A stretch of 13,213 nucleotides of DNA from Saccoglossus kowalevskii (GCF_000003605.2 NW_003116454.1:19922-33134), one strand, 5' to 3'; positions 1 through 9,120 are shown, counted from the first letter of the stretch. Notes: generated by a model not told the origin, from the letters alone. Numbers and translations: made by a program.

Positions 1-2050
1 GAGTAATGGGATAATTAACAATCGCAAACATGGGTCCTCGTAATATCATAATTGTTATTATTATATTTGTAGCACACAAACACTCCACGCTAGATGGTCT
101 TTGGTGTGTCTATGGTCAAACAAGGTTATATTTAAATTGATCAGGTGACAATAAATCTTTTTCTTTTCTAATCTGAGCTTCTGTTTAATATACGCTTTCA
201 ATAGTGAAAATGTGGTGAGTTTAATTCCGTTGAATTGGATCGCATGATGGTTAGAAGTGTTGGAATACTCTCTAAATAGAACTGCTCATGCAAGATCCTC
301 AAAACCATTCTCTGCATGGTCGGTTTCATTTATATGAGGTTCCCAAAAATGAATACTTTAGAACAAGTTTCTTTTCTAAAAGATCTATGCCTTGAACTTT
401 GCTACGTAACTGATGTGTAGTTGTTTTCACAGTTAGACCTAGTACCGGTAATTAGTGTGTGCAAATTTATAATTCGGAGCTAGTCGTCACACAATATCAC
501 TTTATATAATATTCATAAAGCTTTATACATTTTGTAGTAGATTGATACTTGTATTCCATAGTGTCTGTTGCTTGACTCGTCTCCTCGGTTTCCTGGTACA
601 CACCATATGATGTCACTCATATCAATCGACGTGTACGTGGACGAATGATACCGAGTAATTAACTTAAAAAAGTCTTGCTCATGCTATTATTATTTCATCA
701 AGGATTTAAATCCATTGACAAAACTGTCAGAAGATTCTATGAAGCACATCTACATGTGCGCCAGTAATTGGATGAAAACTTTCACCGTACATTGCAGATG
801 CTTCGTTCAAATTCTATTAACTGGGAAGCGTACATGACAGCAGCATCTCTAAACGATACATGGCCGTATACTACCCTCGATGCATCAGTAACTCGTGTAC
901 CCTTTGTAGATTTTGTAAAATTTTTCTCATTTTTGTATAATAACTCAAACCCCAAAGATATTGTGTATACATACCGGTAATTAAAACTATTAACAACATA
1001 TCCTTAAACCTAGAGAGCACCCGACTCAACGATGTCATGGGTGTAGACGTCTGTGGATTAATTAACAGAGTTGTTGCTATTTCTAGATATACATCCAGGT
1101 AGCGACTTAATACATCAACCAATTAGTTGAATTGCCTGCAGGTATAAATATATTTTGATGACTCGCTGCTGAGATTTTCGTACAGAGAATATTATCGCAC
1201 TGATATTTAGCGCAATGTTTATGGACCTGTTATGTGTAAGCTGTCCAAGCCTGGCGTGGGTTTTATCAGTTTTTATCGACAATTATCAGTCTGATTCGTA
1301 CATTAATGTAAAAGGTCCTATAATGTTTAAAGGTTTTTAAGTCATTGCTGAAATGAGGTCAATATTAATATTAATACAATCTTTGATAACATAATTACAT
1401 GTAATAGTAAAAAAGCCTCTGGGAGCAGACATATTAATGAATAGATAATTATCAATGAAATGAAATTCACACACCTTGGTGTTCCCCTTCATATTTTAAT
1501 TCTATTTTTCCTCCCTTATTTTGTTTTGCGCTGCTTCTCTTGTTAGCAAGGTCAGGCAATTTGATCGTACATCCTGGGGCTATGTATCCGGTCGTTAGTG
1601 ATTACGAACCATGCTTGTATCATTAATTGATAAGGTGCAACTGCTCTTATCCAATAGCATGCTTTTATAAGCATTATGGATCTGGTTTCATGAGGTCTGT
1701 ATATACAACACTTCTGACAAGGACATTTTCTGAAATTTTGCTACTCTTTCGATGCATGGCTATATTTTTAAAAGTCTTGAACTATAAATTTTATTCGCAC
1801 AACACGTTTTAAGCATTCGTCAATTCAAAATGGCTGCCAGAGTACGTCTGTATTAAAATCACTGTTTCCATAAAGCATTTGTAGTATATCAAGTCCTCTC
1901 ATTTCTGTATCTAAATAATTGCCTAACAAAGGGATACTGATGAGTCAAGGTGTGGACTATTTTGATTAGTTAGGGATATGAATGAATGCAAATGTTTACG
2001 TATATATCTAATAGCGTTGTCTCTATCCAGGTATATTCCTCATATGTGGG
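1..2050. other. AT-rich stretch without a supported gene
   Basis: I see no gene, RNA or repeat array here that I can defend. The longest open frames on either strand are 61 to 83 codons, which is expected by chance at this base composition, and several need a non-ATG start. Short words such as TACCGGTAATTA occur twice (443-454 and 972-983), but a repeated 12-mer is expected by chance in 13 kb. The part from about 650 to 1320 is a little richer in G and C and has protein-like readings in changing frames. It is listed separately as a weak candidate relic. Confidence 0.6.
649..1320 (+). pseudogene. Possible decayed coding relic (weak)
   Basis: I do not recognise a family. Seen directly: one forward frame is open from 663 to 977 except for a single TAA at 765-767. 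A second forward frame is open from 944 to 1101. The same second frame continues to about 1316 with protein-like stretches (for example DDSLLRFSYREYYRTDI from 1157) broken by TAG, TAG, TAA and TAG. Local GC is somewhat above the surroundings. A frame change near 944-977 and about five in-frame stops would be needed to join these readings, which fits a dead copy. Very short introns are an alternative: GTAATT follows plausible exon ends at 763 and 977, and AG acceptors lie 35-40 bases later. Against this, an 83-codon reverse-strand frame (871-1122) is also open without stops, so a chance stop-poor patch explains everything equally well. Confidence 0.15.
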
Positions 2051-2348
2051 ATGTCCGAATATGATTTGAATGTCTGATTGCAATTTGAAAATCTGAATGT
2101 GATTTGAATGTCCGAATATGATTTGAATGTCAGAACATGATTTGAATGTCAGAATGTGATTTGAATGTTCGAATACAATTTGAATGCCAGAATGTGATTT
2201 GAATGTCCGAATACGATTTGAATGTCAGAATGTGATTTGAATGCCCGAATGTGATTTGGATGTCCAAATGCAACTTGAATGTCTGAATTAAATTTACGCC
2301 CGAATCCGATTTGTTTGATTGTGATTTGAATGTCAGAATGCAATTTGA
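2051..2348. repeat. Minisatellite, 19-bp unit, about 15-16 copies
   Basis: The unit consensus is ATGTCMGAATRTGATTTGA (19 bp). Twelve consecutive units run with exact 19-bp spacing from 2051 to 2278. Two or three shortened, diverged units follow (2279-2329), then one clean unit (2330-2348). Units alternate in part between a TCCGAATAY type and a TCAGAATGT type (clear at 2165-2259), which suggests amplification of a 38-bp dimer. Because 19 is not divisible by 3, a reverse-strand frame at 2149-2343 reads as a 19-residue peptide repeat. This is a by-product of the array, not evidence of a protein. The outer units are more diverged than the inner ones, as is usual for arrays homogenised by unequal exchange. 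Confidence 0.95.
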
Positions 2349-2924
2349 ATTTGAATTAGTGTAATATTAGATATAAATGACTTAATTCTGATATAATATG
2401 ATTGATGGATTCTGACATTAATTGGTTTCTGTATCATTCTTTTGACTAGTTTATTACATGTATACGTATTATTTATACAGCTGCACCAACCAATATCAGA
2501 ACATTGTACAAGTTAAGAAATACCTGTAGCCATAAAAGGGGTTACAACCTCTGATATGCAGGGGTGGCACTTGAAATGAGGTAATGATTTGTGTTCTAAT
2601 GAATATTACTAAAGATGAATCTCATAATGGTTATCCCGGCAGAACAGTTTATATATCCCTGCACAATGACATGTGACAGAGTTCCTAGTCGTACTTAATT
2701 TATTTACAGCGGAGAGGCAATTACTCTCACTCTTTATCATTTCTATAAAAATTAACATCACTTCACTCGGGGTTTGCACTATGTGTACACCCTTTACAAA
2801 GACAGCTGTACATTGATACCAATAAAAGTGTCGATATGTCTGTACTCTGACTAATTACATTAAATGTATGACATCATCAGGGTGCTGTCTGTGTGTGCTA
2901 CGAGTCAGCTCAACGACAAATTAA

Positions 2925-3161
2925 AATCATGATGATGCACTAGAGAGAACTATAGTACTGTACATCATGTATATACTGGGGGTATTCTCACTCTCTCCTA
3001 GATGGATAATTACTACATCGTTTTTGTCCTCAGTCCTCAATCTCATTCCCCCAATAGTTGTAGTCCCAATAGTGTTAGCAATCACATCTTTAATGCATAT
3101 GTTCCATCTCGCTGATATTAATGACCTCTTGGAAACTGACAAGTCTAACTGGGTCATGTAA
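2925..3161 (+). other. Hydrophobic open segment, possible exon or relic (weak)
   Basis: This forward frame is open for 79 codons from just after a TAA at 2922 to a TAA at 3162. The first ATG is at 2967 and a possible splice acceptor (TAG) lies at 2941-2943. It reads as two hydrophobic stretches, the second being NLIPPIVVVPIVLAITSLMH followed by MFHLAD. The pattern of a Pro-Pro, a hydrophobic helix and then a His is loosely like the membrane region of RND/MMPL-type transporters. That is a resemblance by eye only, with no sequence search. GC is higher here than around it. The opposite strand is also open over 2927-3178 (83 codons), so a chance stop-poor patch is at least as likely. No neighbouring exon supports a gene. 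Confidence 0.15.
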
Positions 3162-3345
3162 ATTACTAGACCTTCCAAAGTGCATTACCATGTAGTATTT
3201 CCTACAACTCATTGCTAGTAAATACATTATATTGATTTATTACTTTTAAATGGATTATATAGAGGTCAAGTTGTTTTGACTGAATCTTCGTTAGGAATAA
3301 TACATTTTAATCAAGAACAGCCTAGCAATCAAATTTGGTTTTATT

Positions 3346-3368
3346 GTAAAAAAAAAAATTTTTTTTAC
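3346..3368. repeat. A11-T8 homopolymer junction
   Basis: Eleven A are followed directly by eight T (3348-3366), flanked by GT and AC, giving a near-perfect palindrome. Such A/T tracts are slippage-prone and disfavour nucleosomes. Nothing around it indicates a gene end or a retroposed tail. Confidence 0.8.
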
Positions 3369-3843
3369 GAGGCGTTTTATCATAGTCACAAAATAATTTG
3401 TCATCATTCCTTATTCATGAAAGATAAAAAAGAGCTTGTGGTAGCCTTGGCAACTGATATTTGATTTATATACTGTGAAACACAACTGGTTACCGTTTCG
3501 CTTTTTGTGTTGGTCTTTGTCTTCTTCAACTATATTGTATAATCAATGTTTTCAGTCAAGACTTGCGTTAGCTATATCCCAATTAATCAGTGGCACAGAC
3601 GGGTAAAAACAACCTGTCCATATGCATCACTGTTGCTTAGACCAATAGTTATCCCACAATGAGACATTACATGTATTGTGTATTCTTAATGATTAATGAC
3701 GATACAATGTCAATTTCACCCAACTAATATCATTTCTACTTGTCCGTTACAAAAGTGCTTTCTTGCTAGCCAGTGCTAGAATTATTGCAGGTCTTGGAAA
3801 TTATATATTATATGTACATACATTAACATACTACCCGAAAACT

Positions 3844-3900
3844 TGTAAAATGATTTAAACAAAAAAATGTTTATTACCTTGCCAGTTGTATCATTTTACA
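3844..3900. repeat. Small inverted repeat, 11-bp arms
   Basis: TGTAAAATGAT at 3844-3854 is matched by its exact reverse complement at 3890-3900, with 35 bases between. It could form a stem-loop or be the remnant of a small palindromic element. There is no flanking target duplication that I can see, and AT-rich arms of this length can arise by chance. Confidence 0.5.
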
Positions 3901-4100
3901 TTTTATTATTGTTGAAACTTGTAATGTATTTCATTAACTTTTTTTTCTGATATAGCCAAAATTCAAAATATAAACTTTTCTGAACACCTACTTAAGTTGA
4001 TCTTAATTTAAAAACAAAAAACAAAATAGGAATATTAGTGAATATATGTAGTGCTGTGTTAAGCACAAAACCAAACGAATAGAGTGATTTAAATTCTCAT

Positions 4101-4331
4101 TGCAGATTGTCACCATAGTAACACATTTTATCTTAATTCCCAGGTGTGTTACAAATAAAACCTGGCACCTGGATCGGTTTATTTAAATCTCATAGTTCGA
4201 AAGTGATCACTTCTTTTGGCAATCCTGCCGATTCCAGACGGATGATCCCACAAGTATATTGCTACACAGGTAATTACTATGATGGGTATACATGTATGAT
4301 ACATAGCTCTCACCATGGTGACAGTCCTGCA
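4101..4331. repeat. Possible small palindromic element bounded by inverted repeats
   Basis: The left arm (4101-4122) contains TGCAG, then GTCACCATAGTAAC. The reverse complement of 4309-4331 reads TGCAG, then GTCACCATGGTGAG. Roughly 16 of 22 positions agree with one gap, and about 186 bases lie between. The interior contains an open frame from 4146 (GTG) to 4364. It is preceded by a fair acceptor (TTAATTCCCAG at 4133-4143) and includes an ACACAG/GTAATT donor-like site at 4269/4270, so a short exon at 4144-4269 is conceivable. I see no family match and no clear target duplication. A decayed non-autonomous element is the simpler reading. Confidence 0.25.
4109..4122 (+). promoter_or_regulatory. 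RFX X-box-like sequence
   Basis: GTCACCATAGTAAC matches the nematode ciliary X-box consensus GTHNYYATRRNAAC at every position (consensus from established knowledge of RFX/DAF-19 sites). By rough arithmetic a match of this kind is expected about 0.1 times in this window. No promoter or coding start is visible next to it, and it sits in one arm of an inverted repeat. It may be a by-product of that repeat rather than a regulatory site. Confidence 0.2.
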
Positions 4332-4488
4332 TTTGTCACATTCTTATTAAAAAAATCTTTGTGAAATTAGTATACATTAAATATTCTTTTTAAGATTTGA
4401 GCTCTATTGTGGGTTTTCGATAATCAGCATGTATGCATTTTTTCTTGACTTGAGTGTTCCAAGCGTGTGGCCTGAGGATATCCAATAC

Positions 4489-4506
4489 CTGATGCATGTA
4501 CATCAG
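4489..4506. repeat. 6-bp stem with 6-base loop
   Basis: CTGATG (4489-4494) and CATCAG (4501-4506) can pair around CATGTA. It is short enough to be chance and is noted because it lies 20 bases before the RFX-like palindrome. Confidence 0.3.
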
Positions 4507-4526
4507 TGTATCCATAGTGATTGAGT

Positions 4527-4539
4527 GTTGCTAGGCAAC
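4527..4539. promoter_or_regulatory. RFX/EF-C-like palindrome
   Basis: GTTGCTAGGCAAC has GTTGC and GCAAC arms around TAG, the arrangement of paired RFX half-sites (RGYAAC on each strand) known from EF-C/RFX1-type elements. It lies about 400 bases downstream of the X-box-like sequence at 4109-4122. No gene start is recognisable nearby, so a function is inference only. Confidence 0.25.
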
Positions 4540-4591
4540 AGATAGCACTTTATGTGGAAGTCATACAGGTATTGTAGGATGCAGGGTCCAT

Positions 4592-4602
4592 AAAAAAAAA
4601 AA
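4592..4602. repeat. A11 homopolymer run
   Basis: Eleven consecutive A, followed shortly by T-rich sequence. There is no retroposon body or target duplication that I can identify upstream. Confidence 0.8.
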
Positions 4603-4628
4603 TTGTTTTTTATTATTTTGTCAATTAG

Positions 4629-4790
4629 GTTTTTCAGTTCTGGAAATAAAAAGGAGAAACCAGAGATTTATTTCCATGGAAAGACATTGTTCAGTTTCTT
4701 CCATTAGTGTTTTGTTCAAAAATTCCATTTTATTTTTTGCAAAACTGGGTCAAACTTTGAGCCAAATTATTTTTTGATTGACTGAAAAAC
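4629..4790. repeat. Nested inverted repeats, possible small element (weak)
   Basis: GTTTTTCAGT at 4629-4638 is matched by its exact reverse complement at 4781-4790. Inside, TGGAAATAAA at 4641-4650 pairs exactly with 4667-4676 across 16 bases. The inner pair could form a stable hairpin. The outer pair could be the ends of a roughly 160-bp non-autonomous element, but there is no target duplication that I can see and the arms are short. Confidence 0.3.
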
Positions 4791-5499
4791 ATCAACATTC
4801 ACTTTAATATACAGATATTAAAATCCATTTCTCACATATCCCGTCTAACTCCAGCCTCATTGCTGCTCTCCCATTTCTAAACATATATCAGTATCAGCTG
4901 CGAGTGTTCGTATTCCAGATTACGTCTTGTTCAAACACTCAATAGATTGTCTTGCGATTGTTACCATGTCGATTTCTGAAGATTTACGTCATATGCTTTA
5001 ACAATCACTCAGCTACGTACATCACTTATACTACATATAAGATATGTATGATTAGGGTATGAAACATTGATTATCTGTGTACAGTCGTAACAATCCCCTA
5101 TTCCATGTGACGCTGTGTGTAGTTTCCATCACCCTCTGGGCTGGAATACATTTAATCCTATTTGCATATGCTAGGCTAATTAACCTAGGCTGCTCAGATG
5201 TTCCTTCAGAGCACCATGCTTTTATGGAAACTTCAGTCACACTTGTTACTCACTCTCTCGCCCATATCTAGGCATTGGTTTAACCTCCTTCCTCCATTTG
5301 AATAGTCAAAGTGACCTTCCATAGTGATACATAACCTGCCCCCTATTTAAAAAAAACACAAGTTCACAGCCCTCATAGCTGGACGTATGTAATGCTCATC
5401 TGTTTGTGCGTGTGTGCATCCCAACATGCATGTTTGACATATCAAACCCTATGACATTCAAACTTCCATCATGCACCTTACGAATCTCATGTACATCAA

Positions 5500-6350
5500 T
5501 TTGTTTCAAGATCTGATACTAGATGGCCGAATGGTGGTCATTTTTGTGCTAAAATATCATTAAAAATCAAACATTTCTGGAATTCCGGAATTGGATCTTA
5601 GGTATTTATGGATGTATTCCTTTCAACCTTTGTACATACATTAGACATTATTGGTCTTTTATGCATATCATTTTGTTTTTTAGATTGGATTCAAATTGGC
5701 TGACTGACAGCCATTTTGTTTTAATGAATGCGGTTCTAGAGCCATATCTCTAACATGCTTTGACTGATTATGTTCAAATTTTATATATTCATTATATATC
5801 ATGTCATAGATGTACAGATGCATTCAGAATGGCCAACCAATGGCCTTTTTATTTTAATTAATTTCAAAGTAAAATCTCTCAATATGGACAAGTACTCGTT
5901 TGGTGATCAGATACAAGATGAATGCATGAATGTCAACCATTTTAACATTATAAAATTATCATAATCAAGCATCAACTTCTTGATCCATATCTCTGACATG
6001 TTTATGTTCCAACTATATTACTATAAACAAAACTATATATCTTAAATTGTATAACTAATGAGGAATGTGCCATGCATAGCTTGTTTCGGATCAGATTCAA
6101 AATGGCCGACTGGTGGGCAGTTTGTATTAACAAATACTGTACTAGAGTCATGCCTCTGACACACTTTGACGATTTGCAATCAAACTTTATAACTACATAT
6201 TGACATCCATGAATTTGTTTCAATTCTGATTCAAAACTGCTGACTCATGTCAGTTTTGTTTACCAATTAAACAACAGGGACTAAATTATTCATGTATTAA
6301 TGGATGGTGTAAGCATTTCCTGACTCACTTTTGAACTTCACCATATACAT
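5500..6350. repeat. Irregular array of diverged 130-180 bp units with palindromic core
   Basis: A core motif of the form GATTCAAAATGGCC...GGYCATTTTGTTT recurs at 5521-5547, 5689-5722, 5822-5855, 5909-5943 (very diverged), 6094-6125 and 6228-6261. Several cores are themselves palindromic, for example TGGCTG/CAGCCA at 5698-5714. A second motif follows the core: CTAGAGCCATATCTCTGACA, then a CTTTGACTGATT-like and a TTCAAATTTTATATA-like stretch. It is seen at 5735-5791, 5984-6017, 6142-6191 and, weakly, 6318-6350. Spacing is irregular (about 90 to 185 bases), so insertions and losses have occurred. From memory such units are common in bivalve introns and spacers; this was not verified. A perfect 12-bp palindrome AATTCCGGAATT lies at 5581-5592. 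Small open frames in this stretch (5770-5964, 6002-6223) are by-products. Confidence 0.7.
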
Positions 6351-6706
6351 AATTAATTTTATTTGAATTCTGTCAGACCTTGTATCGATACTCTGAGTTC
6401 AATGGCATATATAAAAGAATCGATAGTATTTTATTTGAAAAAAATGTCTTTAGGCTGTATAGTTATTAAATGGAATGAAAAAAACATGAACTTTACAATA
6501 AATAGAAGATGGATGTGCAGCCATGATGTTTTCATCCATGATTTCAAAGACAATGTTATGCATTCTCATGTATTATACCGGTAGTTCTTATTTATAATGC
6601 AAATGTAAGTTATGTAACTTGAGATTTGAACAGAAGCAACTAATTTGCTATGTATATGTCAAACAAATGTCAAGTGCATTTACATGAAAAATCTATCATT
6701 GATATG

Positions 6707-6890
6707 TAAAATACTTTATTTTCGCTTGCAACTAATTTTCAGTATTTTCGCTTAAGGAATGATTCAGTGAAAATAAAAACCAGCAAATATAACCTTTTTC
6801 AACAACAAAAATCAGTGAAAATTAATTCCATACAAAACAGACAAAATGTCTTTTCAGCAAAAATTGATTCCAGCTAAAATAAAGTATTTA
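6707..6890. mobile_element. Palindromic MITE-like element with 18-bp terminal inverted repeats
   Basis: The left end AAATACTTTATTTTCGCT (6709-6726) and the right end AGCTAAAATAAAGTATTT (6872-6889) are reverse complements at 17 of 18 positions. Weaker complementarity continues inward for about 15 bases. Each end abuts a TA (6707-6708 on the left, 6889-6890 on the right, with one offset base), which could be a TA target duplication. The interior repeats a CAGYRAAAAT-like word at 6766, 6813 and 6855. There is no transposase, so it would be non-autonomous and moved in trans. Elements with TATTTTCGC/GCGAAAATA ends are, from memory, widespread in molluscs. The open frame starting at 6846 runs out of the element and is not a gene. 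Confidence 0.75.
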
Positions 6891-7040
6891 AATTCAATGC
6901 AATTAATGCAAAGAATTAAATGGGAAAACAACCAAACAATCTGCAATCTGCATTATCATTATTGTGTTACACCTGACTCACTAATGTGCCAGCTGTTAAT
7001 GTATAACTGGTGTTATTTTTACCGTTTGCATTATAAATAA

Positions 7041-7535
7041 GAATTATAATACATTTCTTGTACCCTCTGGTGATTCACTATTCACTGTCAACCCAAGCAC
7101 GTTTCTCCCTTCAGATGTATATATCAAAACAAGATCTCAAATGTATAACCCTTAGGGAATATAACTGTCATTGTAGCAACATCTGACGACTCCACTATGT
7201 CTTGTATATATCACACAATGTTTTTTTTTGCTGTCATCTTTATTGAAGCATGCATAATTTGTAGCTCTGTCATTCTGTCCATTGTCCGTCTGTCTGACCT
7301 GTTAACGACTTTATACATGCTTCTATTGGTTCAAATGTTTAATCAATGTTCCATTTAATATGTCTACCTGCAGTACAGAAATGTTGTTTGTCTTTGGGAT
7401 GTAAAATCTCAGAATTGAATTTTGAAATTGGTCTAATACATTGTAAATGTTAATTGTGCTGTTACGAGAGAAATTTTACTCATGAATCAGCATTACAAGG
7501 TTTTTTGTTTTTATAGCATTCATGGAGACTAAATT
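7041..7535. other. Spacer with one repeat-like fragment
   Basis: No gene is supported. A pyrimidine-rich piece at 7271-7300 built on CTGTCC and GTCCGTCTGTC resembles the start of dispersed repeats I remember from bivalves. It is too short and diverged to place. The T-run at 7220-7229 is simple sequence. Confidence 0.3.
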
Positions 7536-7645
7536 TTGCCCAAAGTCGCTGACACTCGATGTCATATAGGACCCCAAAGAAATTTAGGATTTTCACAAGA
7601 GCTTTGCGAACATTTGTCTCTCGCAAAAAAAAAAAAAAAAAAAGC
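7536..7645. repeat. Repeat-like fragment ending in a 19-bp poly-A run
   Basis: TTTGCGAACATTTGTCTCTC (7602-7621) followed by GC and an uninterrupted run of 19 A (7625-7643) closes this stretch. The GCGAACATTT...TCTCGCAAAA arrangement is similar to repeats built from CGCGAACATTT and CGCGAAAAT words in mollusc DNA (memory only). A poly-A end could also mark a truncated retroposon. No direct repeat flanking it was found by eye. The open frame 7536-7778 that crosses the poly-A as a lysine run is spurious. Confidence 0.35.
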
Positions 7646-8129
7646 AAACTTTTATGATTTAAAATTGTCCTTAATTTGCATTAATGATAGAGATGTGTCT
7701 ATAAGGTCAAAGTATTACTTCACAATAATTCAGTATTATATATGCAATTCTTTATTAGTATGCGTGTTGGTATATTGAACTATGTTTCTTCGGTCACTGC
7801 ATTAGGCTTAGCATTAAAAATGTGATGCATTACCGTGGTGACTGAATGTAATAGAATGTTATTTATCAAAGTTCTTGTAAAAATGTATCTCCAAGCAACC
7901 ACAAATGTACATCGACAAGGTGTTTTTAGTACGAGAAATCAACTTATAGAACAGGAAATTTGGGTACTTTGTTGCCAGGAACGTGCGATGTAAACTATGA
8001 ACCTACTCTGAAACTCTGAAAGCATGCAGCTACGCATATGTAAACAGCTAGTGTCTATCTCACTGTAATGATCATGCATTATTCATATTGTTTAAACTCT
8101 TTCCACTCCTATGTCCTGGGGATGGATTT

Positions 8130-8260
8130 GTGGGACATTAGTATAGTCTGTCTTTTCGATTGTTTGTCTGTCAGAAAATGTCGTGCCTTGTTTGAGATAA
8201 AATGATGCTACGGGTTGGTTTGGAGCATATTCTGAAAACTGGGTGGAAATTATTATCTGA
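8130..8260. repeat. Diverged dispersed-repeat fragment
   Basis: The order GGGACATTAGTATAGTCTGT, a GTTTGTCTGTCAG stretch (8162-8174), then GGTTGGTTTGGAGCATATTC and TGAAAACTGGG resembles a dispersed element I remember from bivalve genomes. In that element GGGACATTAGT, a run of CTGTC words and TTTGGAGCATAACTCTGAAAAC occur in this order. That comparison is from memory and unverified. No full boundaries or terminal repeats are visible, and the copy looks truncated. Confidence 0.35.
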
Positions 8261-8461
8261 TAAATTGCGTAGTTTAATTAAAGAAGTTTAGTGTGGTTAC
8301 AATTACAATGTCTTCTACAAGCTTTATGCATGATTTATTAAAAAAATGTCTAAGCATCTAAGTCATTGTGCAGAGTGTACATGAGTTGTGTATGTATTTT
8401 ACAAAATGTATAGATGTATACTGCATTGGCACAGTGACCATGTCGTGTTGAGATTGTTATA

Positions 8462-8561
8462 TACAGGTACGGTAGTTTTAACTTCCTGCTTTCATTACAT
8501 TGTGGTTTGCGTACAGGTAGTATAGTTTTAACTTCCTGCTTTCATTACATTGTGGTTTGCG
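8462..8561. repeat. Tandem duplication, two 50-bp copies
   Basis: Copies at 8462-8511 and 8512-8561 match at 47 of 50 positions. The three differences are adjacent: CGG at 8470-8472 against GTA at 8520-8522. The remaining 39 bases after the differences are identical, including ACTTCCTGCTTTCATTACAT. The high identity compared with everything around it makes this the youngest rearrangement visible in the window. Confidence 0.95.
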
Positions 8562-9120
8562 TTTGTATGTTAATATTTTGCCTGTAATTACATTAGTTCC
8601 ACTTGGACGTTTCTCACTGCTGATGGGCAATGTATTTTGTCCCCGAGGGGAAACTCAACTGCTTACATATGTACATCTTGTCACTATATTCGATATAAAC
8701 AATGTTTGAATCCAGCTTTTTTGGGGTCGGTGACTGGTGTACTGGGGTGTGTGTATTTTTGTGCGTCTGATTACACTAGCAAGGGGCTTTGATGTGGACC
8801 TGAATTTGAATTTTGTTTTAATCTGTGTGCATGTTTATATGTTTGTAATTGGCCTGTGCTTGCAATTAGTTATTAATTTTAGGTAACGACCTGAGGGAAT
8901 ATTTGTAATTAACTGACTTTAATTAAATCAGTCTCTGTCCATTTCTTCATCATCTACCCATGGCATATCAGAAAGTTTGCATATACTGTTTAAAAGAGTT
9001 AGATTTTTCTATTGTGTGCATGCACTCATTGAAAATGTGTATTCTCCACTGTAAATAATGAACTGACAAATGTAATGTTCTAGAATTTTTATCATGGTAG
9101 TAATAATAGACCATGATCAA
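8562..9120. other. Spacer, no supported gene
   Basis: No gene or RNA supported. Two small symmetric words are present: CCCCGAGGGG at 8641-8650, and an 8-bp inverted repeat ATCATGGT/ACCATGAT at 9091-9098 and 9110-9117 with an 11-base loop. Both are within chance expectation. Confidence 0.4.

Larger units (their letters stand above)
2349..5499. other. AT-rich spacer, no supported gene
   Basis: No convincing gene or RNA. The stretch contains small inverted repeats, homopolymer runs at 3348-3366 and 4592-4602, two X-box-like sequences and two weak coding-like segments, each listed on its own. The overlapping opposite-strand frames at 5052-5271 have no recognisable product and are best read as chance. 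An octamer-like ATTTGCAT lies at 5160-5167 with TAATTA nearby at 5177-5182. Both words are common at this base composition, so I do not call an enhancer. Confidence 0.5.

Noticed and set aside
443-983. TACCGGTAATTA occurring at 443-454 and 972-983
   Set aside because: A repeated 12-mer is expected a few times by chance in 13 kb, and the flanks do not match.
2149-2343. Reverse-strand 64-codon frame with a 19-residue peptide repeat
   Set aside because: It is produced entirely by the 19-bp minisatellite, which is read in all three frames in turn.
5052-5271. Overlapping open frames on both strands (62 and 64 codons)
   Set aside because: Both are at the chance length, no family is recognisable, and there are no splice or start signals.
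7536-7778. 80-codon forward frame
   Set aside because: It crosses a 19-base poly-A run as lysines and starts inside repeat-like sequence.
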